DNA of 15,152 bases from JAYVSZ01 sp043774925 (lineage in GTDB: Bacteria; Pseudomonadota; Gammaproteobacteria; Burkholderiales; Methylophilaceae): the NCBI GenBank assembly GCA_043774925.1, contig JAYVSZ010000032.1, positions 1 to 15,152 on the forward strand, in the 5' to 3' direction. Below are positions 1 through 7,419 of the stretch, piece after piece. A model generated the notes under the pieces. It saw only the letters and a list, made by a program, of their open reading frames with translations. It did no database searches and was not told the DNA's origin. Position 1 is the stretch's first letter, and each line of letters starts with the position of its first letter. Position numbers and translations under genes: made by a program.

Positions 1-606
1 GGCGAGATTGAAATCCCTTTTCAAACGTGGGATTGCGTGAACGACAACCCATTTTTCTCGCCAAATGCTGACGTTTTGCCAGAGTTAGAAGCTTATTTAG
101 ATAATATTCGTGCCGAGCGAGATTCTGTTGGCGCGCGCATCAGCGTGGTGGCCGAAGGTTGCCCTGTAGGCTGGGGCGAGCCTGTGTTCGATAGGCTAGA
201 TGCGGATATTGCGCACGCCATGATGAGTATTAATGCGGTAAAAGGTGTGGAAATTGGCGCAGGCTTTGCATCAGTTAGTCAGCGTGGTAGTGTGCATTCT
301 GATGAAATGACATCGCAAGGTTTTTTAACCAATCATGCAGGCGGTATGCTGGGTGGCATTTCTACGGGGCAAGAAATTCGTGTGAATATTGCGTTAAAAC
401 CCACTTCAAGCATTCCACAACCGCGCCGCAGTATTAATAAAGCTGGTGAACCAGTTGAAATGCAAACCACAGGCAGGCATGACCCTTGCGTGGGCGTGCG
501 AGCCACGCCGATTGCCGAGGCCATGCTGGCAATTGTGTTGATGGATCATGCGCTACGTCACCGCGGGCAAAATGCTGATGTAATTACTACAACACCGAAA
601 ATATAA
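1..606 (+). CDS. aroC: Chorismate synthase, C-terminal part (5' end outside window)
   Basis: Chorismate synthase makes chorismate from 5-enolpyruvylshikimate-3-phosphate using reduced FMN, the last step of the shikimate pathway in the cytoplasm. The reading frame is open from base 1, so the gene enters from the left; 201 codons are visible, against about 360 residues for the whole enzyme. Family blocks seen in order are PVFDRLDADIAHAMMSINAV, KGVEIG, SNHAGG-like TNHAGGMLGGISTGQ, ALKPTSSI, and the C-terminal GRHDPCVGVRATPIAEAML. A GTG at 37 could look like a start, but the upstream codons (GEIEIPFQTWDC) continue the same frame and are not a separate gene. The MFS gene follows after 3 bp, so the two are probably co-transcribed. 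Identity is secure; the N-terminal half cannot be judged. Confidence 0.97.
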   Translation, partial: GEIEIPFQTWDCVNDNPFFSPNADVLPELEAYLDNIRAERDSVGARISVVAEGCPVGWGEPVFDRLDADIAHAMMSINAVKGVEIGAGFASVSQRGSVHSDEMTSQGFLTNHAGGMLGGISTGQEIRVNIALKPTSSIPQPRRSINKAGEPVEMQTTGRHDPCVGVRATPIAEAMLAIVLMDHALRHRGQNADVITTTPKI

Positions 607-609
607 ACT

Positions 610-1779
610 GTGAGCCACGCGCTTCACGCTAACCTTTCCCGCTTCTACTTTATTTACTACTTTTTTGTAGGCGCGTTTGTGCCTTATTGGGGCTTATATT
701 TGCAGTCTGAGCATTTTTCGGCTGCTGATATTGGTATTCTCATGTCACTGTTTCAAATTAGCCGTATTTTTGCACCTAACTTGTGGGGTTGGCTGGCAGA
801 CCACACAGGCAAACGCGTTACTTGGATAAAACTCACCGCATTGTTAGGCTTGTTGGGCTTTACAGCAGTTTTTTGGGCGCATAGTTTCTTTTGGTTGTTT
901 TTTGTGATGGCCGCGCTCAGCTTGTTTACCAGTTCTACGCTACCACTTTCCGAATCACTCACTTTGGCGCATCTCGCCACTACTAATGGCCATTACAGCC
1001 GCATTCGCATGTGGGGTTCGCTAGGGTTTATTGTCGCCGCCGTGATTTTAGGTTTTTTGATGGATGGTTTTGGCATCAAAAGTTTGCTATGGTTTTTGCT
1101 CGCTGTGCAAATAACGTTATTCGCGCTTACCTTTACATTAAAAGAAGCAAGCGTCGCGCCACATCATACGGACAATTTTTCTGTGTGGAAAATCATCCGC
1201 GAACCCGCTGTAATGGCGCTATTAGTGGGCTGCGCCATGATGGTGACAGCGCATGGCGTACTGTATAACTTTTACTCAATTTATTTGGCCGAGCACGGTT
1301 ATAGCAAAAGCGTTATCGGTTTGTTGTGGGCAGTTGGGGTGATTTGCGAGATTGTGATTTTTATGCTGATGCCAAAAATCATGAAAAAATTCAGCCTGAA
1401 AGCGATTATGCTGACGAGCTTGGCGCTGGCTGTCCTCCGCTTTAGCCTGATAGGCGTTGCTGTAGATAATCTTGTGTTGTTGTTAATTGCACAAAGTTTG
1501 CACGCCGCCACATTTGGCAGTTTTCATGCAGCCTCTGTGGAGGTGGTCAGCCAGTTTTTTAACGGGCGCCACCAAGCCAAAGGACAGGCGATTTACAACA
1601 GCGTGGCATATGGCGTGGGAGGCACAATCGGCGGGCTTGCTGGCGGCTATGCCTTGCAATATTTGGGTGGACAGAACACGTTTTTATTGGCGGCGGTATT
1701 TCCGTTGTTAGGGTTTGTTGTGATAGCATTGGGTTTAAAGCTGACGCAAACACATGGCCGTGCGGGCATGTTTAGTTGA
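610..1779 (+). CDS. MFS transporter, PPP/HcaT-like (MFS_1-like)
   Basis: This is a 389-residue polytopic inner-membrane protein with about twelve hydrophobic segments, the usual size for the major facilitator superfamily. The loop 2-3 signature is visible as GWLADHTGKR (residues 60-69), and the R-x-R-x-W-G-S block (about 131-137) resembles the phenylpropionate-permease (HcaT) / MFS_1-like branch. The start is GTG at 610, three bases after the aroC stop, with no clear Shine-Dalgarno, so translation is probably coupled to aroC. The substrate cannot be read from the sequence. An aromatic-acid-like substrate is only a guess from family resemblance and the neighbouring shikimate-pathway gene. Confidence 0.88.
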   Translation: MSHALHANLSRFYFIYYFFVGAFVPYWGLYLQSEHFSAADIGILMSLFQISRIFAPNLWGWLADHTGKRVTWIKLTALLGLLGFTAVFWAHSFFWLFFVMAALSLFTSSTLPLSESLTLAHLATTNGHYSRIRMWGSLGFIVAAVILGFLMDGFGIKSLLWFLLAVQITLFALTFTLKEASVAPHHTDNFSVWKIIREPAVMALLVGCAMMVTAHGVLYNFYSIYLAEHGYSKSVIGLLWAVGVICEIVIFMLMPKIMKKFSLKAIMLTSLALAVLRFSLIGVAVDNLVLLLIAQSLHAATFGSFHAASVEVVSQFFNGRHQAKGQAIYNSVAYGVGGTIGGLAGGYALQYLGGQNTFLLAAVFPLLGFVVIALGLKLTQTHGRAGMFS

Positions 1780-1937
1780 TTTAGCCCAACTTCGTCGCCA
1801 TACGTTGTTACTTACATAAAAAATTTAAACTTACATATAACAACATATGCGCGTTTAATTTTTTTATTCGCGCCTAGTTTGGCTTAGAAGTTGAACTAAA
1901 TTTTGGCAAATTTGGTAAAGAACTAAGGGATAATTTA

Positions 1938-2600
1938 ATGAAATTAAAATTATTTTTAATGTGTGTAATGAGCTTGTTAGCCGCGTCGGCGCTTGCTGAT
2001 ACGCGCGTGAATGTGGTTGGCTTATTCAGCAACAAAGCCATCGTCACGATTAACGGCGGTGCGCCGCAAAGCTTGTCCGCAGGCCAAACCAAAGAGGGCG
2101 TTAAGCTTATTTCGGCGGATAGTAGCGCGGCGACCTTTGTTGTGGAAGGTAAGCGCCAAGTGCTTAAAATGGGGCAAGCGGCCTCAGTCGCTGGTGGCGC
2201 AGCACCTGCGGCGGGTGACGGCGGCACGAACTCGCCAGTCAATTTATACGTAGATAGCCGAGGTCATTTTTATGGGAATATGAGTGTGAACGGCGCCTCG
2301 TTGAAATACGTGGTGGATACTGGCGCGAGCTCAGTTGCAATGAATAGCGGCGACGCAAAATACGCTAAAATTGATTATGAAAAAGGGCAGGCGGTGCAAG
2401 CTTCCACCGCTAGCGGCATTTCCACAGGGTATCGCGTTACGCTAAACACCCTAAAAATTGGCAGCATTGTGTTAAATAATGTTGATGCGGTGGTGCTGGA
2501 GGGAGGTTTTCCGCAAGAGGTTTTGCTGGGCATGACGGTGCTAAATAGGCTGGATATGAAGCGTGATAATTCGATTATGACGCTGACTAAAAAGTACTAA
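1938..2600 (+). CDS. Retropepsin-like aspartic protease, exported (TIGR02281-type)
   Basis: This 220-residue protein begins with a signal peptide (lysines, hydrophobic core, ALA before D21). The catalytic signature is VVDTGASS with the active Asp at residue 127, inside a single retropepsin-like domain of about residues 100-218. The domain ends in LLGMTVLNRLDM (about 196-207), the second conserved block of this bacterial family. A single domain implies that the active site forms by dimerisation. Residues 21-80 form an extra N-terminal domain, followed by a low-complexity Ala/Gly linker (about 81-97). The RBS AAGGGA at 1925-1930 sits 7 bases before the ATG. The gene stands alone and ends directly at a strong hairpin terminator. 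Substrate is unknown; location is probably periplasmic. Confidence 0.88.
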   Translation: MKLKLFLMCVMSLLAASALADTRVNVVGLFSNKAIVTINGGAPQSLSAGQTKEGVKLISADSSAATFVVEGKRQVLKMGQAASVAGGAAPAAGDGGTNSPVNLYVDSRGHFYGNMSVNGASLKYVVDTGASSVAMNSGDAKYAKIDYEKGQAVQASTASGISTGYRVTLNTLKIGSIVLNNVDAVVLEGGFPQEVLLGMTVLNRLDMKRDNSIMTLTKKY

Positions 2601-2626
2601 TAAAAACGGGCGAAAGCCCGTTTTTA
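2601..2626. terminator. Strong bidirectional rho-independent terminator
   Basis: A perfect 11-bp stem (TAAAAACGGGC with GCCCGTTTTTA) closes a GAAA tetraloop. The outer A/T pairs give a T run on both strands. It starts one base after the protease stop codon and lies 13 bases beyond the dodecin stop on the other strand, so it serves both convergent units. Confidence 0.93.
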
Positions 2627-2639
2627 TTGCTTCAAGCGC

Positions 2640-2885
2640 TTATTTCTTGGCTTTTGGTTTGGGCTTGATGGCGGCTTTTGGCGCATCTTTTAGCACAAAG
2701 GTTACTTTCATATTCACACGGTATTCCGTCACTTTCCCGTTGACCACTTTTGCGCTTTGTTCTTTTATCCACGCACCTGTAATGTCGTGCAACGAATCCG
2801 CGGCTTTGGTCACGCCTTGCGCCACAGCATCTTCAAAACTTTTTTTACTTGAGGCAATAATTTCAATCACTTTTGCGACAGACAT
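2640..2885 (-). CDS. Dodecin-like small protein with Lys-rich tail
   Basis: This 81-residue protein matches the dodecin family (small beta-alpha-beta-beta proteins that assemble as dodecamers and usually bind flavins). The match covers residues 1-67: the opening VAKVIEIIASS, the helix SFEDAVAQGVTKAADSL, and the strands around KVTEYRVNMKVTFVL. Compared with canonical dodecins, the Trp that stacks on flavin appears displaced: W39 lies in GAWIKE, where WFEVKE is usual. The following Gln position is Arg (TEYRV rather than EYQV). Flavin binding is therefore uncertain. Residues 68-81 are an unusual Ala/Pro/Lys tail ending KPKPKAKK. A good RBS (GGAG) precedes the ATG. It is the last gene of the folE2 unit and stops 13 bases from the shared terminator. 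Confidence 0.85.
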   Translation of the reverse strand: MSVAKVIEIIASSKKSFEDAVAQGVTKAADSLHDITGAWIKEQSAKVVNGKVTEYRVNMKVTFVLKDAPKAAIKPKPKAKK

Positions 2886-2915
2886 TTTTAGCTCCTTTTT
2901 GTGAAAAAACTGTTT

Positions 2916-3158
2916 TTACTGTAAATATTTAATGGCGAGCGTGACCAAAATCACGACAATGGTCATAAAAATAATCACGCCAATAATGCCGCCAAGAAAG
3001 GCTTGGCCAATCGTCATTTTGGCAAGAATTTCTTTGTAATTGGTGCGGCTACGCACGCCTAACATGCCCAAAGAAACGGCGCGCAGCACTTGGAACATGG
3101 TTGCGCGTTCTGGCGCTAATGGCTTGTTTGCTGGGTTTGGTGCGCTCGCTTCAGTCAT
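2916..3158 (-). CDS. DUF2970 small membrane protein, copy 2
   Basis: This 80-residue protein has an N-terminal soluble part, the block FQVLRAVSLGMLGVRSRTNYKE (about 22-43) and one C-terminal membrane segment (about 55-77). It matches the DUF2970 layout (QxLKAVLWxxxGVR followed by a helix). It is clearly paralogous to the neighbouring upstream gene, sharing the Q-x-x-[KR]-A-V, GM-x-GVR and I-x-G-x-IG-x-x-IF blocks and an LAIK-[HY]-L end. It has an extra Ala/Pro-rich N-terminus of about 10 residues. An AGGA-type RBS lies just before the ATG. Function of the family is unknown. Confidence 0.82.
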   Translation of the reverse strand: MTEASAPNPANKPLAPERATMFQVLRAVSLGMLGVRSRTNYKEILAKMTIGQAFLGGIIGVIIFMTIVVILVTLAIKYLQ

Positions 3159-3171
3159 TTTTCCTGCTTAC

Positions 3172-3387
3172 TTATGATAGGTGCTTGATGGCAAGTTGCA
3201 CCAGCGTGAGTACGGTGAACACGAATATCACCGCACCAATAATACCGGCGATGACTGCTTGTTTGAGCGTGATTTTACTGATGTCGTCTTCATAGCCTTT
3301 TTGCCCGCGCACACCAACCATGCCCCACAACACGGCTTTAATGATTTGAAAAAATGACGCACCTTGATTTTTGGTTTCGTTCCCCAT
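3172..3387 (-). CDS. DUF2970 small membrane protein, copy 1
   Basis: This 71-residue protein has the DUF2970 block FFQIIKAVLWGMVGVRGQKGYEDD from about residue 12, then one membrane segment (about 44-67). Its ATG begins at the base immediately after the folE2 TAA, with no strong Shine-Dalgarno, so translation is probably coupled to folE2. The paralogous copy follows after 13 bases, which suggests a local tandem duplication that has since diverged. No function is known. Confidence 0.82.
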   Translation of the reverse strand: MGNETKNQGASFFQIIKAVLWGMVGVRGQKGYEDDISKITLKQAVIAGIIGAVIFVFTVLTLVQLAIKHLS

Positions 3388-4206
3388 TTATTTTTTTCTT
3401 TTGTCGTTCTCAATTAAGGCATACGCACTATGGTTGTGAATGCTCTCAAAGTTCTCTGACTCGACAATATACTTATCGATGCGTTTTTCGGCATTTAGCT
3501 GTGCGGCCACATCGCGCACCATGTCTTCTACAAATTTTGGGTTGTCGTAGGCGCGCTCGGTCACAAATTTTTCATCTGGGCGTTTTAGCAAGCCGTAGAG
3601 CTCGCACGAGGCTTGCTTTTCTACCAGCGCGATAATGTCTTCAATCCAGATAAAATCGTTAATCAGCGCGGTAACGGTGACGTGTGAACGTTGATTGTGC
3701 GCGCCGTAATCGGAGATTTTTTTACTGCATGGGCACAAGCTGGTGACGGGCACCAGCACTTTTACAGTGATGTCGAATTTGCCGTGTTTGATTTCGCCGA
3801 TAAATGTCACGTCATAATCTAGCAAACTTTTGACGCCAGAAACTGGCGCAGATTTATTGACAAAGTACGGAAAACGCATTTCTACATAGCCAGTTTCCGC
3901 CTCTAAGCGTTTAACCATTTCACGCAAAATGCTCTCGAACGAATCAATCGAAATCGCGCGGTCGTTCATGTTCAAAATCTCAACAAAGCGCGACATGTGC
4001 GTGCCTTTAAAGTTATGCGGCAAATGCACATACATATCAAAAACGGCCACAGTGCTTTGCTCGCCACCACTTTTGTCTTTTACAATGACAGGATGGCGAA
4101 TGGATTTAATGCCGACTTTGTTGATGTCCAAATGGCGCACGTCTTGCAAGCTTTGCGTGTCTTCAATCGGGCTGCTGGCGTGGTCTGGTAGCGTGGGTTG
4201 GTTCAT
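3388..4206 (-). CDS. folE2: GTP cyclohydrolase FolE2 (type IB)
   Basis: FolE2 converts GTP to 7,8-dihydroneopterin triphosphate, the first step of folate (and some queuosine) synthesis, and replaces the zinc-dependent FolE. The protein is 272 residues, normal for the family. Landmarks are the N-terminal DVRHLDINKVGIKSIRHP block, GTHMSRF (68-74), the CPCSKKISDYGAHNQRSHV block with the metal/catalytic Cys pair at 158-160, and CELYGLLKRPDEKFVTE near 201-217. An RBS (GGAG) is 5 bases before the ATG. It heads a four-gene minus-strand unit with two DUF2970 genes and the dodecin. In other bacteria folE2 can be zinc-regulated (Zur); I see no clear Zur operator here. Confidence 0.95.
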   Translation of the reverse strand: MNQPTLPDHASSPIEDTQSLQDVRHLDINKVGIKSIRHPVIVKDKSGGEQSTVAVFDMYVHLPHNFKGTHMSRFVEILNMNDRAISIDSFESILREMVKRLEAETGYVEMRFPYFVNKSAPVSGVKSLLDYDVTFIGEIKHGKFDITVKVLVPVTSLCPCSKKISDYGAHNQRSHVTVTALINDFIWIEDIIALVEKQASCELYGLLKRPDEKFVTERAYDNPKFVEDMVRDVAAQLNAEKRIDKYIVESENFESIHNHSAYALIENDKRKK

Positions 4207-4237
4207 AAATCTCCAAAATCGGCGCGGCTAAACGCAA

Positions 4238-4265
4238 AGTTTACTCGCCTTAAATGTGGTGTAAA
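4238..4265 (-). promoter_or_regulatory. Candidate sigma70 promoter for folE2 unit
   Basis: On the minus strand a TTTACA -35 (complement of 4260-4265) and a TAAACT -10 (complement of 4238-4243) are separated by 16 bases. A start about 25 bases before the folE2 ATG would leave room for its GGAG RBS. The match is moderate, and no clear terminator separates dxs from folE2, so read-through from dxs is also possible. Confidence 0.4.
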
Positions 4266-4310
4266 TAACTATTTTTATGGATATTGGGCTGAAAGCCGCG
4301 AAATCAAGCA

Positions 4311-6191
4311 CTAAATAGTTTTTAATTTCGCCTGAATGGCGCGCACAATGCCCGCACTATCAAGACCACATTCCGCCAGCATAGTTTCATGCACACCATG
4401 CTCGATAAACTTATCCGGCAGACCGAGACACAGCGCGGGTGTGCTTAAATTAAGCGCCTGCATCGTCTCCAGCACCGCCGCGCCAGCGCCGCCCATCAGC
4501 GCGTTTTCTTCTACGGTTGCAATTAAATCATGCGTTTTGCTTAGTTTTTTGATTAATTCAATATCTAGCGGCTTAATAAAGCGCATATTAGCAACGCTGG
4601 CGTCCAATATCTGCGCGGCTTCCAGGGCAGGTGCTAGCATGCTGCCAAACGCTAAAATAGCGACTTTTTTGCCTTTTTTAGCAGAAGATCCACGCACACT
4701 GGTATTTTTAATCATGGCACCTTTGCCAATCGGCAAGGTTTCTAGTTTGGGATTAATTGCTGCACCCGTGCCGCTACCGCGCGGGTAACGCACGGCCGCG
4801 ATGCCTTTGTATTGATAGCCAGTCGTCAGCATTTGTCGGCATTCGTTTTCGTCGCTCGGCGCCATAATCACAATGTTCGGAATGCAGCGCAAATAGCTTA
4901 AATCGAAGCTACCCGCGTGCGTGGGGCCGTCCGCGCCGACTAAGCCTGCGCGGTCAATGGCAAACAGCACGTCCAAATTTTGTAGTGCGATGTCGTGAAT
5001 GAGCTGATCATAAGCGCGCTGCAAAAACGTGCTGTAAATGGCGATGACTGGTTTTAGTCCATCGCAAGCCATGCCCGCGGCGAAAGTGAGCGCATGCTGC
5101 TCCGCAATGCCCACGTCGAAATAGCGCGTTGGATATTTTTCTGCGAATTGGTTTAGACCGCTGCCATCGCACATCGCAGGCGTAATGCCGACCAGTTTAT
5201 CGTCCGCATCGGCCATGTCCACCAGCCAATCGCCAAATATCTGTGTGTAGGTTTTAGCCGCGCCGTTGCTGTGTGCCACGCCATTGCTCGGGTCAAATTT
5301 GCTCACGCCGTGATATTTGTTTGGGTCATCTTCAGCAGGCTCAAAGCCTTTGCCTTTTTGCGTAACAATATGTAAAAACTGCATGCCTTTTAGCTCGCGA
5401 ATATTGGTTAAAGTATCGAGCAAAGTAGGCAAATCATGGCCGTCAATCGGGCCGATATAATTAAAGCCGAACTCCTCAAATAGCGTGCCGCCGGGCGAAA
5501 CCATGCCTTTGGCGTGTTCTTCGGCGCGCTTGGCAAACTCTTTGACGGGAGGCACCATGCCTAACATTTTTTTGCCGCCTTGCCGCACACGGTCGTATAA
5601 GCGGCCAGAAAGCAGGCGTGCCAGATAATTGTTAAGCGCGCCTACGTTGTTGGAAATACTCATGTCGTTGTCGTTCAAAATGACTAGCATGTTGGCATCC
5701 ATGTCGCCCGCGTTATTCAGCGCCTCAAACGCCATCCCCGCGGTCATTGCACCGTCGCCAATAATCGCCACGCTGTGTCTATCCAAGCCCGTTTGTCTGG
5801 CTGCAATCGCCATGCCTAGCGCGGCGGAAATTGAAGTGCTGGAATGGCCGGTACCGAAGGTATCATATTCGCTTTCGCTGCGGCGAGGGAAGCCCGCAAT
5901 GCCATTCTCTTTGCGCAGTTTTGCCATTGCCTCTCGGCGGCCAGTCAGGATTTTATGCGGGTATGTTTGGTGACCGACATCCCACACCAAGCGATCGTCG
6001 GGCGTGTTGAACACGTAATGCAAAGCAATCGTAAGCTCCACCACGCCGAGATTCGACGCCAAATGCCCACCCGTTTGCGATACGCTTTCAATTAAAAATG
6101 CGCGTAATTCTACGGCCAATGTGGCAAGTTGCTCTCGGTCAAGCTGACGCAAATCGATTGGCGAGTTAATGGAAGTTAACAGTGGAAACAT
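4311..6191 (-). CDS. dxs: 1-deoxy-D-xylulose-5-phosphate synthase
   Basis: Dxs condenses pyruvate and glyceraldehyde-3-phosphate to DXP with thiamine diphosphate, the first step of the MEP isoprenoid pathway. I count 626 residues from ATG 6191, beginning MFPLLTSINSP, which matches how family members begin. A TTG at 6200 would add three residues and has a closer AGG; it is possible but less likely. Landmarks are H43 in TGGHLASNLG, GDGAMT (145-150) with NDND (173-176) for Mg/ThDP, the catalytic Glu364 in IAEQHA, DRAGLVGADGPTHAG (413-427), and a C-terminal transketolase domain from about 505. It follows ispA and xseB, the usual co-transcribed set in proteobacteria. Confidence 0.97.
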   Translation of the reverse strand: MFPLLTSINSPIDLRQLDREQLATLAVELRAFLIESVSQTGGHLASNLGVVELTIALHYVFNTPDDRLVWDVGHQTYPHKILTGRREAMAKLRKENGIAGFPRRSESEYDTFGTGHSSTSISAALGMAIAARQTGLDRHSVAIIGDGAMTAGMAFEALNNAGDMDANMLVILNDNDMSISNNVGALNNYLARLLSGRLYDRVRQGGKKMLGMVPPVKEFAKRAEEHAKGMVSPGGTLFEEFGFNYIGPIDGHDLPTLLDTLTNIRELKGMQFLHIVTQKGKGFEPAEDDPNKYHGVSKFDPSNGVAHSNGAAKTYTQIFGDWLVDMADADDKLVGITPAMCDGSGLNQFAEKYPTRYFDVGIAEQHALTFAAGMACDGLKPVIAIYSTFLQRAYDQLIHDIALQNLDVLFAIDRAGLVGADGPTHAGSFDLSYLRCIPNIVIMAPSDENECRQMLTTGYQYKGIAAVRYPRGSGTGAAINPKLETLPIGKGAMIKNTSVRGSSAKKGKKVAILAFGSMLAPALEAAQILDASVANMRFIKPLDIELIKKLSKTHDLIATVEENALMGGAGAAVLETMQALNLSTPALCLGLPDKFIEHGVHETMLAECGLDSAGIVRAIQAKLKTI

Positions 6192-6212
6192 GAAAAGCAA
6201 GAAGCCTAAGTT

Positions 6213-7133
6213 TTAGAAACTGCGTTGGGTGATAAAGTTAGCCAAATGCCTCAATAAATCGGCCTCGCGCCCATAAAATGAGAGCGCGGCCATGGCGTTT
6301 GCGTGCAGTTCGTCCGCCAATTGTTTAGCGGCTTTTAAGCCCAAAATTGTGACGTAAGTGGACTTGCTATTGTAGGCATCTTTGCCCGCGGTTTTGCCCA
6401 AGGTTTTTGTGTCGGCCTCGGTGTCCAAAATATCGTCCACCACTTGAAACGCCAAGCCGATGGATTTGGCAAAATGATCCACCGCTTTTACTTTATCTTC
6501 ATTTGGGCGATACGCGCTGTAAGCGCCCATGAGTGCGGCTGCGCGAATGAGCGCGCCAGTTTTGTGGATGTGCATGGTTTCCAGCTCGGCACGCGTCAGT
6601 GGAATGCCCATGCTTTCTAAATCGATGGCTTGCCCGCCTGCCATGCCGCGCGAGCCGCTGGCAAGCGCTAGCACATGCAACATTTTAATTTTTTGTGAGC
6701 TGTTAATTAAATTGTCTTGAGAGATGATTTGAAACGCCAAGCTTTGTAGCGCGTCGCCTACCAATAATGCTAGCGCATCGCCATATTGCTTGTGCGTCGA
6801 GGTTTTACCACGGCGCAAATCGTCGTCATCCATGCATGGCATGTCGTCATGCACCAAAGAAAACGCATGAATCATCTCTACCGAGGCGGCGGAAATATCC
6901 ACTTTATCCATGTCTGCACCGCAAAATTCACCTGCCGCATAAGCCAACAAAGCGCGCACACGCTTGCCACCGCCCAGCACCGAGTAGCGCATCGCCTCGT
7001 GTAAGCGCTCTGGCACAATATCCACCAGCGGCAGATGCGCATCTAACACGCCTTCTACACGCATTTGCATATTGCCCGACCACACTTTAAATGCGGCAGA
7101 TTGATCGGTCATTGGGTCCATTGGTCTATTCAT
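6213..7133 (-). CDS. ispA: Farnesyl diphosphate synthase / short-chain prenyl transferase
   Basis: IspA extends IPP and DMAPP to farnesyl diphosphate for quinones and cell-wall carriers. The 306-residue protein shows GGGKRVR (54-60), the first Asp-rich motif DDMPCMDDD (96-104) with RRGK after it, GDALQ (126-130), GGQAIDLE (166-173), and the second Asp-rich motif DDILD (233-237) followed by GKTAGKD. Two extra residues between the first aspartates (DDxxxxD) are the bacterial FPP-synthase pattern. Its ATG lies upstream of the xseB stop, giving an 8-base overlap, so the two are translationally coupled. The N-terminus has several possible Met starts (1, 5, 8); the first is chosen because of the overlap, and no strong RBS is visible. 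Confidence 0.95.
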   Translation of the reverse strand: MNRPMDPMTDQSAAFKVWSGNMQMRVEGVLDAHLPLVDIVPERLHEAMRYSVLGGGKRVRALLAYAAGEFCGADMDKVDISAASVEMIHAFSLVHDDMPCMDDDDLRRGKTSTHKQYGDALALLVGDALQSLAFQIISQDNLINSSQKIKMLHVLALASGSRGMAGGQAIDLESMGIPLTRAELETMHIHKTGALIRAAALMGAYSAYRPNEDKVKAVDHFAKSIGLAFQVVDDILDTEADTKTLGKTAGKDAYNSKSTYVTILGLKAAKQLADELHANAMAALSFYGREADLLRHLANFITQRSF

Positions 7134-7362
7134 TAGCTTGGTTGAAAGCGCTTAATTGATTGGCGTCATTAAGAATCCGTACTTGCTGTTCCACATTGGC
7201 CAGCGATTTTTGGCAAGTTTGTAGCAACGCCGCGCCGCGCTTATAGGCGCTCAACGATTGCTCAAGCGGCAAGTTGCCAGCTTCCATTTGGCTGACGATG
7301 TTTTCCAGCTCCGCAACTGCGGCTTCAAAATTGGGCTGTGTAGATTGACTTTTGGCGATCAT
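7126..7362 (-). CDS. xseB: Exodeoxyribonuclease VII small subunit
   Basis: XseB is the small subunit of exonuclease VII, which degrades single-stranded DNA; several copies bind one XseA. The 78 residues include the family pattern NFEAAVAELENIVSQMEAGNLPLE, then the SLSAYKRG and LLQTCQKSLANVEQQV helices. The protein is a two-helix coil as expected. xseA is not in the window. The gene leads the xseB-ispA-dxs unit. No Shine-Dalgarno is seen before the ATG. Confidence 0.93.
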   Translation of the reverse strand: MIAKSQSTQPNFEAAVAELENIVSQMEAGNLPLEQSLSAYKRGAALLQTCQKSLANVEQQVRILNDANQLSAFNQANE

Positions 7363-7372
7363 TTTTTATCGT

Positions 7373-7400
7373 TTTATATTGAATAAAAGTATTCTAACAA
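7373..7400 (-). promoter_or_regulatory. Candidate sigma70 promoter for xseB-ispA-dxs
   Basis: On the minus strand TTGTTA (complement of 7395-7400) and TATAAA (complement of 7373-7378) are 16 bases apart. The predicted start would fall only about 4-5 bases before the xseB ATG, implying a nearly leaderless mRNA. That would fit the lack of an RBS. This is a sequence match only, in AT-rich DNA. Confidence 0.4.
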
Positions 7401-7419
7401 AACTAATGCCTGTTGCGTG

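Noticed and set aside
37..606. A separate gene starting at GTG 37
   Set aside because: The chorismate synthase frame continues upstream of it to base 1.
1804..1844. GTTGTTA / TAACAAC inverted repeat upstream of the protease gene
   Set aside because: Only 7-base arms with a 27-base gap in AT-rich DNA; no known operator recognised and chance is likely.
4287..4302. GGCT-gaa-AGCC hairpin between dxs and folE2 as a terminator
   Set aside because: Only a 4-bp stem without a T run.
4336..5973. Plus-strand open frames inside dxs
   Set aside because: They are antisense to a fully conserved dxs and show no family resemblance; shadows of its codon bias.
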